Under the pieces are notes generated by a model, which worked only from the letters and a program-made list of their open reading frames with translations, was not told the origin of the DNA and did not search any database. Below are positions 11,612 through 23,219 of a stretch of DNA of 64,000 nt, in pieces. The DNA is taken from positions 1-64,000 of the forward strand of contig QVRM01003914.1 of NCBI GenBank assembly GCA_003439945.1, given 5' to 3'. The stretch's first letter is position 1, and each line of letters opens with the position of its first letter. The position numbers and the translations under genes are program-made. The DNA comes from Dermanyssus gallinae. Its lineage: Eukaryota; Arthropoda; Arachnida; Mesostigmata; Dermanyssidae.

Positions 11612-14603
11612 CTCAACGCCGAATTGACTCGGCTACGGCAGAGAGGCGAGTCTTTTGGCCGTGAGTATTGAACCATTTCGTTCTTCTCTTTAGCAGAAAT
11701 TACTATGCGCTCCTATCACCGATTACCACATCGACTCTGGTTCCTAGCTTCGTCGGAACACTTCATGTGATTTTTCCCATTAGACCGAACGTCTAAAAGG
11801 TGATCAGTTGAAGGATGAAGTTTTGCGCCAGTTCGCGATTTTTAGCCAGGTTGGAGCCTTCTGCAAGATAAACGGCTGATCCGACCTCCAAGCTGTATGA
11901 CAAGCATATGATGCGGCCAACGTGCGAGACATGGCGACGTATACGAGATTTTTACGACATGGAACTAGGTTCAAGCCATGCGGCCGCAGTTGACTGTTTG
12001 ATAATAGCCGCTCATCGAATCGATCGCGTATTTTAATCGCATCTGCTCCTTAATTGTACTTGCCTGGCTTATCAAATGCTCATTTTTTGTGTAAAGAAGT
12101 ATTTGGAAAATGCGATTTACACACACGAGTACCACTGCAAGAAACTCGTCTGCAAGTGGGGACCCGTACTGTGAGCCTTTAAACAATCGGGGGAGGTGCG
12201 AGTCTACGCATGGCTAGCTTCTTACCCGGAGACCTGAGGGGTGCATATAGTGCGGCGTTTATTGCCATAGAATTTGCTTTGAGTATATTCTTAAAAATGT
12301 TCGTCTCTTCGAGCCACTGAGGCAAAGACATCTGCATTAGCTTGCAGATGCTGGGCAGGCTCGCCTCTAGCGTGTTCGTAGCAGAGCACGTAGTTGAGCT
12401 CCCCCTGGTCGATTTAACCATTCTTCAGTGTTTGGTATAGGCACTCTCCTCCAGGCCGTCCCACTCCTCCTGCCATAGGACGATGCTCCCAGGGAACCGT
12501 TCCGGCAAGTAGAAGCGCCTCCAGAGAGAAGATCCTGGGTCACCTTAATGATTTGAAAGTTCAAAGCCGATTGTGATATGTTGTTATGCTCTGTATGTTT
12601 AGTCACTTGACCCCACTTGCCTTTGTAGTGGCGGCAAACTTTTTTCATTTGAGCGATAAAGTACTGGTAACATCTAGTAGTGCGATTCCTGACACTAGGT
12701 TTTCAGTATTTTTGACAGACCCAAAATAAGCGGAAACAGCAATTTGCTGCCGAAGCGGACGTCGGTGGAGACGTTAAGAATACCTGAAGGGTATTTCGCA
12801 AAGTTTTGTCTAACGAGCGAAGCGGGTCCAGTATGGTACAGGTTCGTGAGCAGCGGAGAAGACACATCAGTCTCAGAGTTGACAAGCTCACACCTAGCTA
12901 GGAGGCGTCATGAAATAGCGCCCCCTAGAATTCAAGATCAGGAATTAGCATGACAACTAGCAGAAGATTGCACATCATTTAAAGCATGAAGTCGTCATGG
13001 GATCCGCTTAAAGAGGAAATAACACCCCGCACCTCGTCATTCAAGTCCCGAAACGCCTTCAAACCCCTTTGCTTTGGGCAATATCTCTTAGAAACGCCTT
13101 GGCGTCTCCGGCAAGAGTGCCGTTGTCTAGGATCCATGGCCGCAGTTCGGAATAACGGCATGATTAAAGCTCCTGGCTAGCGACGTAAAATGAAGATGGA
13201 TAATATACTCGTATATACAGTTTTTCCATATTTGGTTGGTTTGTTTTTATTATTCTATTTAAATTATATTTATTTAATTTTGTCGTTTTTGCTTACTGCA
13301 TGTTCAGCCCTTTCGCACACATTTATATGTGGTGTTGCTCTCTGCTTTTCATGTCATTTGACTGGTTCTGGAAGGCTATATATATATATATATAGCCTTC
13401 CAGAACCAGTCAAATATAAAACACGGCTTAACTACTTCAATTAGAATCGTTCCAACAACGACAATTATTACCGCTATTGTTGCAATCGCCGCTTTTATTG
13501 CAGGGTATCCTTCTCGGCTGCAACCAGATGTGTGCCGAGTACTTGTTCCAGCAGGACAAACATTACGACGTGTCCTTTGATACCGGCGACAAGGTGCCGC
13601 AATGCGGCCGTCACAACGATATTTTCAAACTATGGCTGATGTGGCGTGCCAAGGGCACCCAGGGCTTCGAAGAGCACATCGACCATCTCTTTGAAATGTC
13701 AGAGTAAGTAACCCACTTCGCCAAAATAAATTCATGTGGCAGCTCCGATACATAGGATGTATGACCTTCTGAAGCACGCATTTTGTCAAGCTCGGCTTGT
13801 TGCATTTCTCGCATTTTGTGCATGAGCATTTGACGCTAATAACCTTTTAAGCGAAAAAGCCTTCTACCTTTTTACATACAGGAATCATTGTTGGCCCGCT
13901 TCATCTCGCCTATTCTTTCTATTAAATTGGTAGAAGCTTTTTAGCAAATGTCTCCCGTGTGGAGCTTTCGAGAGAGAGGACCGATTTCTAAAAACCTCAT
14001 GTATTATGCGACAAATTGTATGTTTGCAGTTATCTGGTGCAGCGAATTAAGGAAATGCCAGACAAATTCTACCTGATCCAGGAACCCCAAATGGTTAACG
14101 TCCTTTTCTGGTACATACCAGAGAGGCTACGAAGTCAGCCGCAAAGCAAAGAGAAAATCGCCGAACTTGGCACGGTAGGTTCTAAAATGTGAATTACCTA
14201 GTCATAAGTTACCGGTATAGAAGGGATAACATTTCGTTGCAACAAAAAAATATTGCTTCTTGTGTTAAACTTAGTTTTAAGTGCCAAAAACGGGCTTGTA
14301 ACAGGGACCGGAGTAGGCCTAAGCTAATGGATGTAGATCCGCCGAACGTTAGCATGCACGCTTTCACAATATCATCGACATGATTACGCTCTCACATAAT
14401 ATATTGTTTTACGCTTTGCTCATTTACAGATTGCCGCGCAGTTGAAGGCGCGTATGATGAACACGGGTACCCTGATGATTACATACCAACCTCTGCGGGA
14501 GCTGCCTAACTTCTTCCGAAACATCGTCTCCAACTCGGCCGTAACAAAAGATGACATCGAGTTCCTGCTTGCCGAAATGGATCGTCTTGGAAATGATCTG
14601 TAA
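2839..14603 (+). CDS. Gad1: Glutamate decarboxylase (PLP-dependent group II decarboxylase), complete, 8 coding exons
   Basis: Converts L-glutamate to GABA and CO2 with pyridoxal phosphate, in the cytosol of (mainly) neurons. Model: join 2839-2872, 6059-6386, 8905-9127, 9882-10133, 10927-11070, 13504-13703, 14030-14174, 14430-14603. That is 1500 nt, 499 residues plus stop, close to the 510 of Drosophila Gad1. Every intron is GT..AG and every phase matches. Landmarks: [16 protein letters not shown] and [24 protein letters not shown] with the ring-stacking His at 197; LHIDAAWGGG with the PLP-nitrogen Asp at 279; NPHK with the Schiff-base Lys at 311 (codon 11020-11022); AEYLFQQDK loop with the catalytic Tyr at 340; C-terminus [14 protein letters not shown] and CNQM favour GAD over cysteine-sulfinate decarboxylase, where CNQM and GGG differ. 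Introns are 0.26-3.2 kb and hold no other gene. No disabling change was seen. Confidence 0.93.
5755..5856. repeat. Tandem repeat in GAD intron 1
   Basis: Three diverged copies of about 33 bp containing CAAATTGAGTRYAAATCTT and CTTCTGAT, about 200 bp before the exon 2 acceptor. Confidence 0.8.
6059..6386 (+). CDS. Gad1: GAD coding exon 2
   Basis: Residues about 12-121. Acceptor CGTCGCAG|AC, donor AACAT|GTAAGT (phase 2). Encodes [17 protein letters not shown], the KILDF motif and [15 protein letters not shown], the N-terminal and substrate-binding segments of group II decarboxylases. The upstream start at 5947 in the same open frame is not needed: the acceptor at 6058 fits exon 1. Confidence 0.9.
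7202..7249. repeat. Perfect inverted repeat in GAD intron 2
   Basis: Arms ATTGCCGGAAATAAAGAC (7202-7219) and its exact reverse complement (7232-7249), 12-nt loop. Either transcript would form an 18-bp hairpin. No surrounding transposon was recognised. Confidence 0.9.
8905..9127 (+). CDS. Gad1: GAD coding exon 3
   Basis: Residues 121-195. Begins with G completing the Met codon of NTNM, then [36 protein letters not shown] and the LVMYTSVD end. Donor GAT|GTGAGT, phase 0. The open frame continues into the intron, but that extension has no family similarity and is not used. Confidence 0.93.
9882..10133 (+). CDS. Gad1: GAD coding exon 4
   Basis: Residues 196-279. The acceptor GCGTAG|AGT gives [19 protein letters not shown] directly after TSVD, the same length as 'TSDQCHYSIKSCAAVCGLGTD' type family members. 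This is why it was chosen over an in-frame ATG at 9897, which would lose the PLP-stacking His. Continues through [18 protein letters not shown] to LHID; donor GAC|GTACGT, phase 0. Confidence 0.93.
10927..11070 (+). CDS. Gad1: GAD coding exon 5 (PLP-lysine exon)
   Basis: Residues 280-327. Reads [32 protein letters not shown] and [11 protein letters not shown]. The Lys of NPHK (11020-11022) forms the internal aldimine with PLP. Acceptor CGACAG|GCG, donor GAC|GTAAGT, both phase 0. It is short and its frame opens without an ATG, so simple ORF searches miss it. Confidence 0.95.
11566..11608. repeat. (TA)n microsatellite
   Basis: Uninterrupted (TA)n of about 43 bp in GAD intron 5. Confidence 0.95.
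13356..13415. repeat. 60-bp perfect palindrome with (TA)9 core in GAD intron 5
   Basis: Two 21-nt arms (13356-13376 and 13395-13415; right arm begins GCCTTCCAGAACC) flank 18 nt of (TA)n with no mismatch. The right arm ends 88 bp before the exon 6 acceptor. Confidence 0.95.
13504..13703 (+). CDS. Gad1: GAD coding exon 6 (catalytic loop exon)
   Basis: Residues 328-394. Encodes [39 protein letters not shown] and [13 protein letters not shown]. The loop Tyr (340) and the CGRH block are intact. Acceptor TTGCAG|GGT, donor GA|GTAAGT, phase 2. Confidence 0.95.
14030..14174 (+). CDS. Gad1: GAD coding exon 7
   Basis: Residues 394-442. Acceptor GTTTGCAG|T completes GAT, then [29 protein letters not shown] and KIAELGT. 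Donor ACG|GTAGGT, phase 0. Confidence 0.93.
14430..14603 (+). CDS. Gad1: GAD coding exon 8 (terminal)
   Basis: Residues 443-499 and TAA stop. Encodes [30 protein letters not shown] and the family C-terminus EMDRLGNDL. Acceptor TTTACAG|ATT. Confidence 0.95.
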   Translation: MAAQLKARMMNTGTLMITYQPLRELPNFFRNIVSNSAVTKDDIEFLLAEMDRLGNDL

Positions 14604-15067
14604 GCGCTAAGCGTTCCGACAGCGTTCCGGGGTTCCTCCGGGGTTCCTTCAGAAGCGCAGAAGCGTCGTGAGTCTTCGACAACCTTAAGACTTATGTCCA
14701 GCTGTTGGATGACTTATTATATGTTAAATGCTGAACAAACTGGAAACAGCAGCAGCAGTGAAACGGCAGAAAGAGAGTATAGATATATACGTATATAAAA
14801 CAAAAATGGCCGTCTCGTGACGACATTTGTCGAAGTGTGAGAAGAAGAGTTCGTGAAGGGTCGAGCGTTGCGACCCCGAGGACCTCTAACGGCGTTAGCA
14901 GGCAACGAGGTGCTCACCTGTACCAACGAGTGGCTTTGTTTGCTGTTATTTTGTGTTGTGTCTTCCATACGTAGCTGTTGGTCTCACACCGCTACACCCG
15001 GCCTAGGGGTGGCAGGAGAAACCCGCTTTTGAAACAAACAGAACAGTATCGCAATAATTCGGAGAAT

Positions 15068-15073
15068 AATAAA
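15068..15073 (+). terminator. Candidate polyadenylation signal for GAD
   Basis: AATAAA hexamer about 465 bp downstream of the stop codon. It is the first good match seen, but unsupported by transcript data. Confidence 0.25.
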
Positions 15074-17470
15074 AGCTGTATACTGTCCATTCTTATTTTG
15101 ACTAGCATCGAATGTTTTCCAAGTATTATTATTATTGCTGTGATTATTAGTAGCAGTATTCTCGATAGCATTACTTTCATATAGTTAACAGATTGGCATG
15201 ACTGCTATAACGATAACAAATATCACCACTATCCATGCCACGATTACAGATGATGATGATGTATAATATCACACACATAGTTGTGCGTTGAAGTGAGTGT
15301 CGCTCGGAACAGGGGCGATCGGATGAGAACAGACGAGAGGTCAATATACTTAGTGGAACTACATAGATGCTACAATACGTCGTTTACCTTTCGTGGTGGC
15401 GGATCGAGCCGGCAGTAAGTGACAACATTTTACCTACCTTGTTAGATTAGCCGCAAGGCGAGGCGCGACATTTATTATGGAGCACGGTGGACGACAGCGA
15501 TCCCACCCCACCCATAGCTGTATTCTCCTGCCATACCACACCACAAACATCAAGCTTTTTCAGCTGGCTAAATTGGAACAAAAACTACCTCCGGCGTTTG
15601 ATTGTTAAGGCAAATCGCCTTACACGAAGGCATAGCAAACAGCACTTGACCATCAACATCGAGATGATTGAGACGGTTAAGTGGCTCTTTCCGTAGGCCG
15701 GACTCATCTCAATGACCGGTTCTCTCGAAGACGATCGACATTAAACAAAAACACGCGATTAGTCAGAAAAACGAGGACGAGAAAGAAAAACTATGACAAA
15801 CCTAATTGGATTTGAGCGCATACGTGGCAGAGAAGAAATAACGAGTGGCTGTCTGAACCAGTAACAAAAATATTAGAGTCATATAGGCAAAATCTGAAAG
15901 AAAAGGAAAGCCATTAAACTGGGAAGATCGGAAGAACTACGGAATGGAGACGGTTACTGCAGGCAGAAACAAGCTAACACCGCAATGAGGGAACATAGGG
16001 CGGAGGGTGAGATATGAGACAAAATCAGGGATAGAACAAAGATAGAAATGAGGTCTCGCCTCAGGCAGTCGCGGTCGTCCAAAGTACCGCGCAACCCATC
16101 TCCGATACCGCCTGTCTTTCACCGCCGCAAAAGTGTGGCGACATACCTCGAAGGCGTCAGACGGATTTCTGACAGCCCGTTTGTTGGATGATGATAGCCT
16201 GAACAGTGGGATGCTATCAACGTGAATGTGGCAATGTGCTCTTGTTGTTATTCTTATTTTGCTAAATAGGTTTGGCCTGTGTTTATATTGGCGTGCAGCT
16301 CCAGTTGCAGCAAATATAGCTCCTAGACGCCTTGTCAAAAGGGGTGCAGCATACATCGCTTTGCCCGCTCAGTGTCCCTCAAAAACGTTGTTTCACGCAG
16401 AAAGCCCGGGCACTCATCTGCATATTAAAGCACGTGCACGTACCCCTATCGACATACGTCTCGATTTCGATGGTAATGAAAATCCCATTGAACCCCGCTG
16501 CGCTATGGCTGAACAAGGCAATTTTTCTTCTTCGTGTCACACGATCTTTCCCCTACCATTTGCGCCTTCATTATGTTTTTTTGCTATATACATACAATGA
16601 AGTAAGTCGGGCGTAGTAAGCAATTCACGGGAACGTGAAAACACCACAGAAGAGGAAAGTGGCGTGAAACCCAGAAAAATTCATAACGAAAAAACGACTT
16701 GTGCCGAGACGCCTCTCGACCGGGGGCGTCGTTCACCGATCAGTAAGAGAAGAAGCAAGCTAAAGGACAACGCGAGGCAGCGCAAATGAGATCCAGTTGA
16801 GGCAGGCGACCTCGCCTGGTCCACCGAACGGACCCGGCGGCCAAGAAGACTCTACCAAATCGACGTTTCACTACTAGTGTGCTAATGTGCTATGTGTCAT
16901 CACCAAGCGAGATCTGAATGACCGCTGCCTTTAGCCATAGCGATAGAGTGCGAGTGAGGAAAGACGAAGAGAGAGACGTTACCATGAAGTGCAACCAGAG
17001 ATGCGCGACACGTGACAAACGTGTTGCGCAATCTTTATGGCCTGTGCCGTGACGCCCCAGAATCCTTGAGCGTCCTGCACCGCACAAATATGGCGCTACT
17101 GTTTCCGCTGCAACTGGTGCTGCTACTGCTGCTGCTGCTGCAAGTAATGGCTATTTGGTGCGGTTTGTCATGTACGTGTGCGTATTTACGTGACTACGTG
17201 GGTTGTGGTTATGTTCGTTGTGTGTATGTGTGTGTGTATACGTACCTCTACATACGGCATAGTGCACAACTAACGAATGCCTAGCACAGCCTTCTCGTTT
17301 GGTTGTCTGTGAGAGCTATGCCCCAGTCTCACTCACCCCCGTGTCTTTTCCCAGTGACAACTACTTACGACTATAAGCACTGTTGCCACTGCTACTATTA
17401 GTGCTGCTACTGCCACCTCTACTCACAGTACAACAGGTGGTAATGGTTTACAACAACATCTGGTACATAA

Positions 17471-17474
<4 letters not shown>

Positions 17475-17523
<49 letters not shown>

Positions 17524-17563
17524 TATATATATATATATATATATATCTATATATATATATATA
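17475..17563. repeat. (TA)n microsatellite, interrupted
   Basis: About 89 bp of (TA)n with AGA and CT interruptions. Confidence 0.95.
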
Positions 17564-18839
17564 ATGAATAGACGTCGATAAACGAGCAAACAGAGTATGG
17601 CGGCGCTTCTAACTTAAAACCAGCCATGTGATGTGGCTGGTAATAATCGAAAACTAAAGCGCATAATAGAGAACTAAACAAGCATCTGCACGGCACATGG
17701 AAGCACTATGTGGCTAAAGTGATCGGGCCAAAACTCACAAGAAGCAGACATGCGATGACATTACTTGTGGTGTGGCGAAAAAGCATAGGTATAGGTTGTT
17801 TTACCACCTTTTTGTTCGCTTGGCATCGCTTAGTGTAAGCACAACATACTCGCTTAACACTTATAGCCTCAATGTAAGCACAACATAACACTCGCATAAC
17901 ACTAAGAGCCCCCTCATTAGAAGGCAAAGGATCTAATACGGACTCTCAACGAACATTTATGATTCACAGTCTCTTTTCATGCTTTTGGCTTGTTTTGTCT
18001 TCGGTATCTTGCAACCTGTTATTTGTCCCCTGCGCCAGGTTATCTCTCACCAAGTTTCAACTTGCTTTCACATTTTACCGACAACATAAAGTTTATTGTC
18101 TAGCATTGGTCACTCGCTGGCGTGGACTAGCTCTATGGGTGGGTACTCGCTGTATATTGTTACTAGTCACTATGTTTTGATGTGTAAATGACTGTTGTTG
18201 ACATGTTAGTTGGTATTGTTGTTGTTGTTGTCGTTATTATTATTCCTGTCGCGATTGTTGCCACTGCTGCCGCTTCCGCAACCGTTGTTGTTGTTGTTAC
18301 TACCTGACATGCCTCATACCGCAGGACTGCGACTGCACGAATAGAACTAATACGTTTATTTAGCGTTGTGGAAATTCTCGAGATGAGAGGGTTGGGCTAA
18401 GGAGGCATGGTACACGTGAAAGACCTTGCCGAGCATGATGACGCAAAAAGCCGGCCTCGATCGCACTGAGGCCTCATACCTCAGGCCTTAAAAATGGTCA
18501 CACACGTTACGAAATCAATCAGTCCGCAGCGAACACGACAAAATAAGAATGAAATAGCGGGCAACAAGGCGTCACCAGGATACTCTCATTGGACGTCAAC
18601 ACGCACACGATCTGGAGCAATGATATGTTACGACACGTAAACACAAAGGGTGATGACAAGAAGCCGCCATAAATAAAGACACAGGGAGATCAGGAGCAGG
18701 ATGTAGAGACAGGTCTGTTTAGAAGGTTTCTAGGCGACTGTCATGTCGAGTGAAACACGAAAGCGCGAAAATCGCTGCTGGAACGGATCAAACACCGACG
18801 ACTTGAAGGAAAACCATAAATGTCATATTTACCACACTT

Positions 18840-18844
<5 letters not shown>

Positions 18845-18879
<35 letters not shown>
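18845..18879. repeat. (TA)n microsatellite
   Basis: About 35 bp of (TA)n. Confidence 0.95.
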
Positions 18880-18884
<5 letters not shown>

Positions 18885-19445
18885 GAGAGCAGGTAAGGCG
18901 ATAGCTTTTGTCACTCATGTGCGAAATAATCAAACAGCAGCTGGAACACGGCCGGTGTTTGAGCCTAGCACCCCGCAGTTCGCATTGCGCTAAACAATCG
19001 GTTGTTGTGTTCAGGAGATCTCGCGCTAAGGACTAGACCCATCATAACAACACTGACCGTTGTAGAAACTATTACGATATATATGTTATTATTTAAAGGG
19101 ATCATTAATACTAGTATTATTATTCGTATTAATATTATTATTATTATTCAAGCAGTATTGTCTGCTTAGCACTACTCGTAGTAACGAGCCTTATGACGAC
19201 TGAAATGATCTTAGTCGTAGAACTAATGATGGTGACGCTCATAGCGGTTATAAAAGTGGTGTTTTTCACCTAATTTGTCTCAGCCGTTTGTTGACTATAC
19301 TTACTATATTTTTGTAAAGCAAAGTTATAGGACGTGTTTCGTTGAGTGCGTCCGTGTTGACCACACGTTAAGGTTCAACTTGGTTTAGGCCGTTGCCAAC
19401 CAAAAACCCTAGGTAAATGTCATAGAAATAGATACATAATTACAC

Positions 19446-19446
<1 letters not shown>

Positions 19447-19495
<49 letters not shown>
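19447..19495. repeat. (TA)n microsatellite
   Basis: About 49 bp of (TA)n. A second tract of about 26 bp lies at 19938-19963. Confidence 0.95.
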
Positions 19496-19498
<3 letters not shown>

Positions 19499-20452
19499 GG
19501 AGAAATAAAGATATGAAGAAAACAGAGATATATGTAACAACAAGGTGCAGCAAGTAGCTAAGAAGCACGCCAAAGCGTTTAGTCAAAAGTAATAAATAAT
19601 ACAGACAGATGCGGCAGGGTAGCGGTATAAATAATATATAGATAGAAACCCCACAGTAGAAACATGTGTTGTACGCATTGTAAACGGCTATGGACCGCCG
19701 ATGGACCGTTAACGGATGTCTGGACAAGAACAACAGCAATATTAGCTAGAAGGTGGACAGAAAATATGTGCCATCTTCGTATCATTAAAATAAACACGTT
19801 GCGGTGCCCCGGTGCGGTGCAGTACATACAGAAGCTCGTCTAGCGTTGTTAATTTCCAGCGCGTTCACATTCTAGAAAAGTAGAGACGTGCTTGTTATTC
19901 GATACCGCGGAGAATTTCTGCGTATGCTTGTATTCGCATATATATATATATATATATATATATGTGTACCTGTTAACTGAAAAGAAACCAGGGTGTTAAT
20001 CCATTCCTGGGCAGAGTCTGTGCTATTGTAAGCTTGCGAAACGCGAATAACTAGCTTTCGTAACGGAATTTGCTGAGTTACCCCAAAACTGTTTTGCCGT
20101 AAAAAAAAGCCCGCCTATCATTGCTTGCGGTCGGTGAAGCGTCTCATCGTCGTTCGTCGTCGTGGAATAAAGGAAACGAATGTGTTGCAAACCTGTAGAC
20201 CTGAATAAGCGGATCGGCTCAATAGATACATAATAATCTAATTATTAAATGTTAAAACACTGTGAAGTGACCTTCTGTAAAAAAGCCATCAGTCTTCTAA
20301 GCATTCGTACCCTCGATCTGCTTTACATTGCAATCAACTGTAGCACCAAATTTTGTATGTTTCCGAGTATACCCGTTTTCCCTGTTCACTAACTCTTTTG
20401 AAATTTTGTTTAGATGCGTTGCTTAAGTGCATTCCTGCGGCCCATATTGCAG

Positions 20453-20453
<1 letters not shown>

Positions 20454-20520
<67 letters not shown>
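20454..20520. repeat. (TA)n microsatellite
   Basis: About 67 bp of (TA)n with one TG interruption. Confidence 0.95.
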
Positions 20521-21799
20521 TCGGCTTATGATGGTGCTTACAAACAACGGCGTTAACATTTGCGCTCGAGCTACAGTCGAGTAGTGACTGAAAGCTAGAG
20601 AAAGCAAAAAGTTAGTTGTAGCCATTCTTAGTCAAGACAAACATCTCCATTGTAGCATTTCTGTGGATACAGAGGATGCATACAGACTTTATAGACTCTG
20701 AATAGGTTTACTTAGTCAATTTTATATTCACAATTTTAGCCACAATGTCATATTGGAATCACCCCCCACTGACCGCTGATGATGGAAACGTTTGCTTGTT
20801 CACACTCAGCTATGTCGCAGTAATGATAAAATGCATGTATACGTAAAATAAACATTAGCGGTGCTAATGTAGGTAGAACGAACTCATCGGTGCAACAGAA
20901 GTATGTTTCGTAGCCATTTTTATCCAGTATTAGGAAACAAATTGACTGTTTAAACAAGTCTCCCTCATTCTCTTGTGTATTTGGAACTTTACGCATGACC
21001 CGAACAAGGCCGTCATTATCCCAAACCACGTAATATTTTGATTACTACTTAAAGTTGTCTGGTCGTCGACACTAGCTCTTGAGTTTTAGAGCTTTTAGTC
21101 AAGGCGCGTCTTCAAAGGCGTCAAGGGCGCATGCGGACGTAGCCATGCGCAAGCCGAAGTCTTTGCGAAGTGCCACATTATCCGGCATAAGTCATAACTC
21201 GGATGATAGTTACGAACACAGTTTGCAGCAGTCCAAACGCTACGGTTTGGTCTTACTAAACATAAAATATTATTTTTTCGAAGAGATATGTACTTTTGCA
21301 TTTAATACCATGTTGTCTATTCGTTTTTGGATTGTCTTCCAACCATGGGAGTGCATTCTATCTTATTTTCAACGACCGGTTTATCCAACCGATATGGCTT
21401 CGCCTCGTGTACGACATTGATGAAACTATGTTTCAGATTCTCAAACGTACCTATAAAAATGCTTTAAAGTGCGAAGCAATGCTGCAGTGAATGAAGCAGT
21501 GTCCATAGCTTTATCCAGAAGTGTTTGTTCCTTAGGGTTTTGCTACCTTTAGGAGCGGCTTTTCCTTGACCTATTTCGTTTGGAGGCTCGCTCGTCGATT
21601 CAGCGCGCAAGAGTTGCGCCAATGGAGTTGTGACGCAGGTTTTCATGATTCCTCAAGCATGCTAGCAAGTGCCTGGTCACCGGACTCTTGAGTAGCTGAG
21701 GGCCCCGTCGGGCAGCCACAAGAGGCGGCCATCTCAGAGGGGAGTGGCAGGACTGAGGAACCAGGTGTGGGAAGAAGATAATGAGTGGGGGGTGGTTGT

Positions 21800-23203
21800 G
21801 ACAAGGGGTAGCTGGGGGTAGTCGGGAGATAGCCGGGGGTAGTCGAGGGGATAGCCGGGGGTAGTCGAGGGGATAGCCGGGGGTAGTCGAGGGGATAGCC
21901 GGGAGTAGTCGAGGGGATAGCCGGGGGTTGCCGGGGGATAGCCGGGGGTAGTCGAGGGGATAGCCGGGGGTAGTCGAGGGGATAGCCGGGGGTAGTCGGG
22001 GGATAGCCGGGGGTAGCCAAGGATAGCCGGGGGTAGCCGGGGTAGCCGAGGGTAGCCGGGGGTAGCCGAGGGTAGCCGGGGGTAGCCGAGGGGTAGCCGG
22101 GGGTAGCCGAGGGTAGCCGAGGGAATCCGGTGGTAGCCGGGGGTAGCCGAGGGTAGCCGAGGGTAGCCGGGGGTAGTCGGGAGTAGTCGGGAGTAGTCCG
22201 GGGGTAGCCGGGGGTAGTCAGGGGTAGTCGGGGGTAGCCGGGGTAGTTGGGGGTAGTCGGGGGTAGTTGGGGGTAGTTGGGGTAGTCGGGGGTAGTTGGG
22301 GGTAGTCGGGGGTAGTCGGGGGTAGTCGGGGGTAGTCGGGGGGTAGTCGGGGGTAGTCGGGGGTAGTCGGGGGTAGTCGGGGTAGTTGGGGGTAGTCGGG
22401 GGTAGTAGTGGGGGTAGTCGGGGGTAGTCGGGGTAGTCGGGGTAGTCGGGGGTAGTCGGGGGTAGTTGGGGGTAGTCGGGGTAGTCCGGGGTAGTCGGGG
22501 GTAGTCGGGGGTAGTCGGGGGTAGTCGGGGGTAGTTGGGTAGTCGGGAGTAGTTGGGGGTAGTCGGGAGTAGTTCGGGGGTAGTCGGGAGTAGTTGGGGG
22601 TAGTCGGGAGTAGTTGGGGGTAGTCGGGAGTAGTTGGGGGTAGTCGGGAGTAGTTGGGGGAGTCGGGATTAGTTGGGGGTAGTTCGGGAGTAGTTGGGGG
22701 TAGTCGGGAGTAGTTGGGGGTAGTCGGGAGTAGTTGGGGTAGTCGGGAGTAGTTGGGGGTAGTCGGGAGTAGTTGGGGGTAGTCGGGAGTAGTTGGGGGT
22801 AGTCGGGAGTAGTTGGGGGTAGTCGGGGAGTAGTTGGGGGTAGTCGGGAGTAGTTGGGGGTAGTCGGGAGTAGTTGGGGGTAGTCGTGAGTAGTTGGGGG
22901 TAGTCCGGGAGTAGTTGGGGGTAGTCGGGAGTAGTTGGGGGTAGTCGGGAGTAGTTGGGGGTAGTCGTGAGTAGTTGGGGGTAGTCGGGAGAGTAGTTGG
23001 GGGTAGTCGTGAGTAGTTGGGGGTAGTCGGGAGTAGTTGGGGGTAGTCGGGAGTAGTTGGGGGTAGTCGGGAGTAGTTGGGGGTAGTCGGGAGTAGTTGG
23101 GGGTAGTCGGGAGTAGTCCGAGGGTAGTCGGGAGTAGTTGGGGGTAGTCGGGAGTAGTTGGGGGTAGTCGGGAGTAGTCCGAGGGTAGTCCGGGGGTAGT
23201 CGT
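21800..23203. repeat. 1.4-kb G-rich minisatellite (10- to 22-bp units)
   Basis: The + strand is made almost entirely of G runs separated by TAGTC, TAGCC or AGTAGTT. Left part (about 21830-21990): roughly 22-bp units of the type ATAGCCGGGGGTAGTCGAGG. Middle (about 22020-22540): 10-11-bp units, GGGGGTAGCC changing to GGGGGTAGTC. Right part (about 22540-23200): a 20-bp unit, GGGGGTAGTCGGGAGTAGTT, repeated about 30 times. The - strand open frame over the left part only translates the repeat (Pro-Gly-Tyr/Ser-Pro-Arg). G runs with 5-7-nt spacers could fold as G-quadruplexes. Confidence 0.95.
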
Positions 23204-23219
23204 TTAATATGTTTTAATA

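Larger units (their letters stand above)
14604..21799. other. Intergenic region without a recognised gene
   Basis: Starts with the presumed GAD 3' UTR. Open frames are short, unrelated to families I know, and often translations of microsatellites (for example the Tyr-Ile runs near 17475 and 20455). Contains (TA)n tracts and GTT/ATT-rich patches near 18200-18300 and 19110-19150. One - strand frame at 20748-21029 (93 residues) has no recognisable motif. Confidence 0.6.

Noticed and set aside
11971..12421. Possible Penelope-like RT motif ([12 protein letters not shown]) on the - strand in GAD intron 5
   Set aside because: Only a weak resemblance to 'MGSPLSP..A..F'; no neighbouring RT motifs or YVDD could be found.
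13560..13590. GAD reads DVSFDTGDK where many GADs have DVSYDTGDK, suggesting loss of the catalytic Tyr
   Set aside because: Counting back from the C-terminus, the catalytic loop Tyr of GAD65/67 corresponds to the Tyr of AEYLFQQDK, which is present here (residue 340). The Phe is at a different, variable position.
21643..22020. Pro/Tyr/Ser-rich 125-residue frame on the - strand
   Set aside because: It is a direct translation of the minisatellite and shows no start context or similarity.
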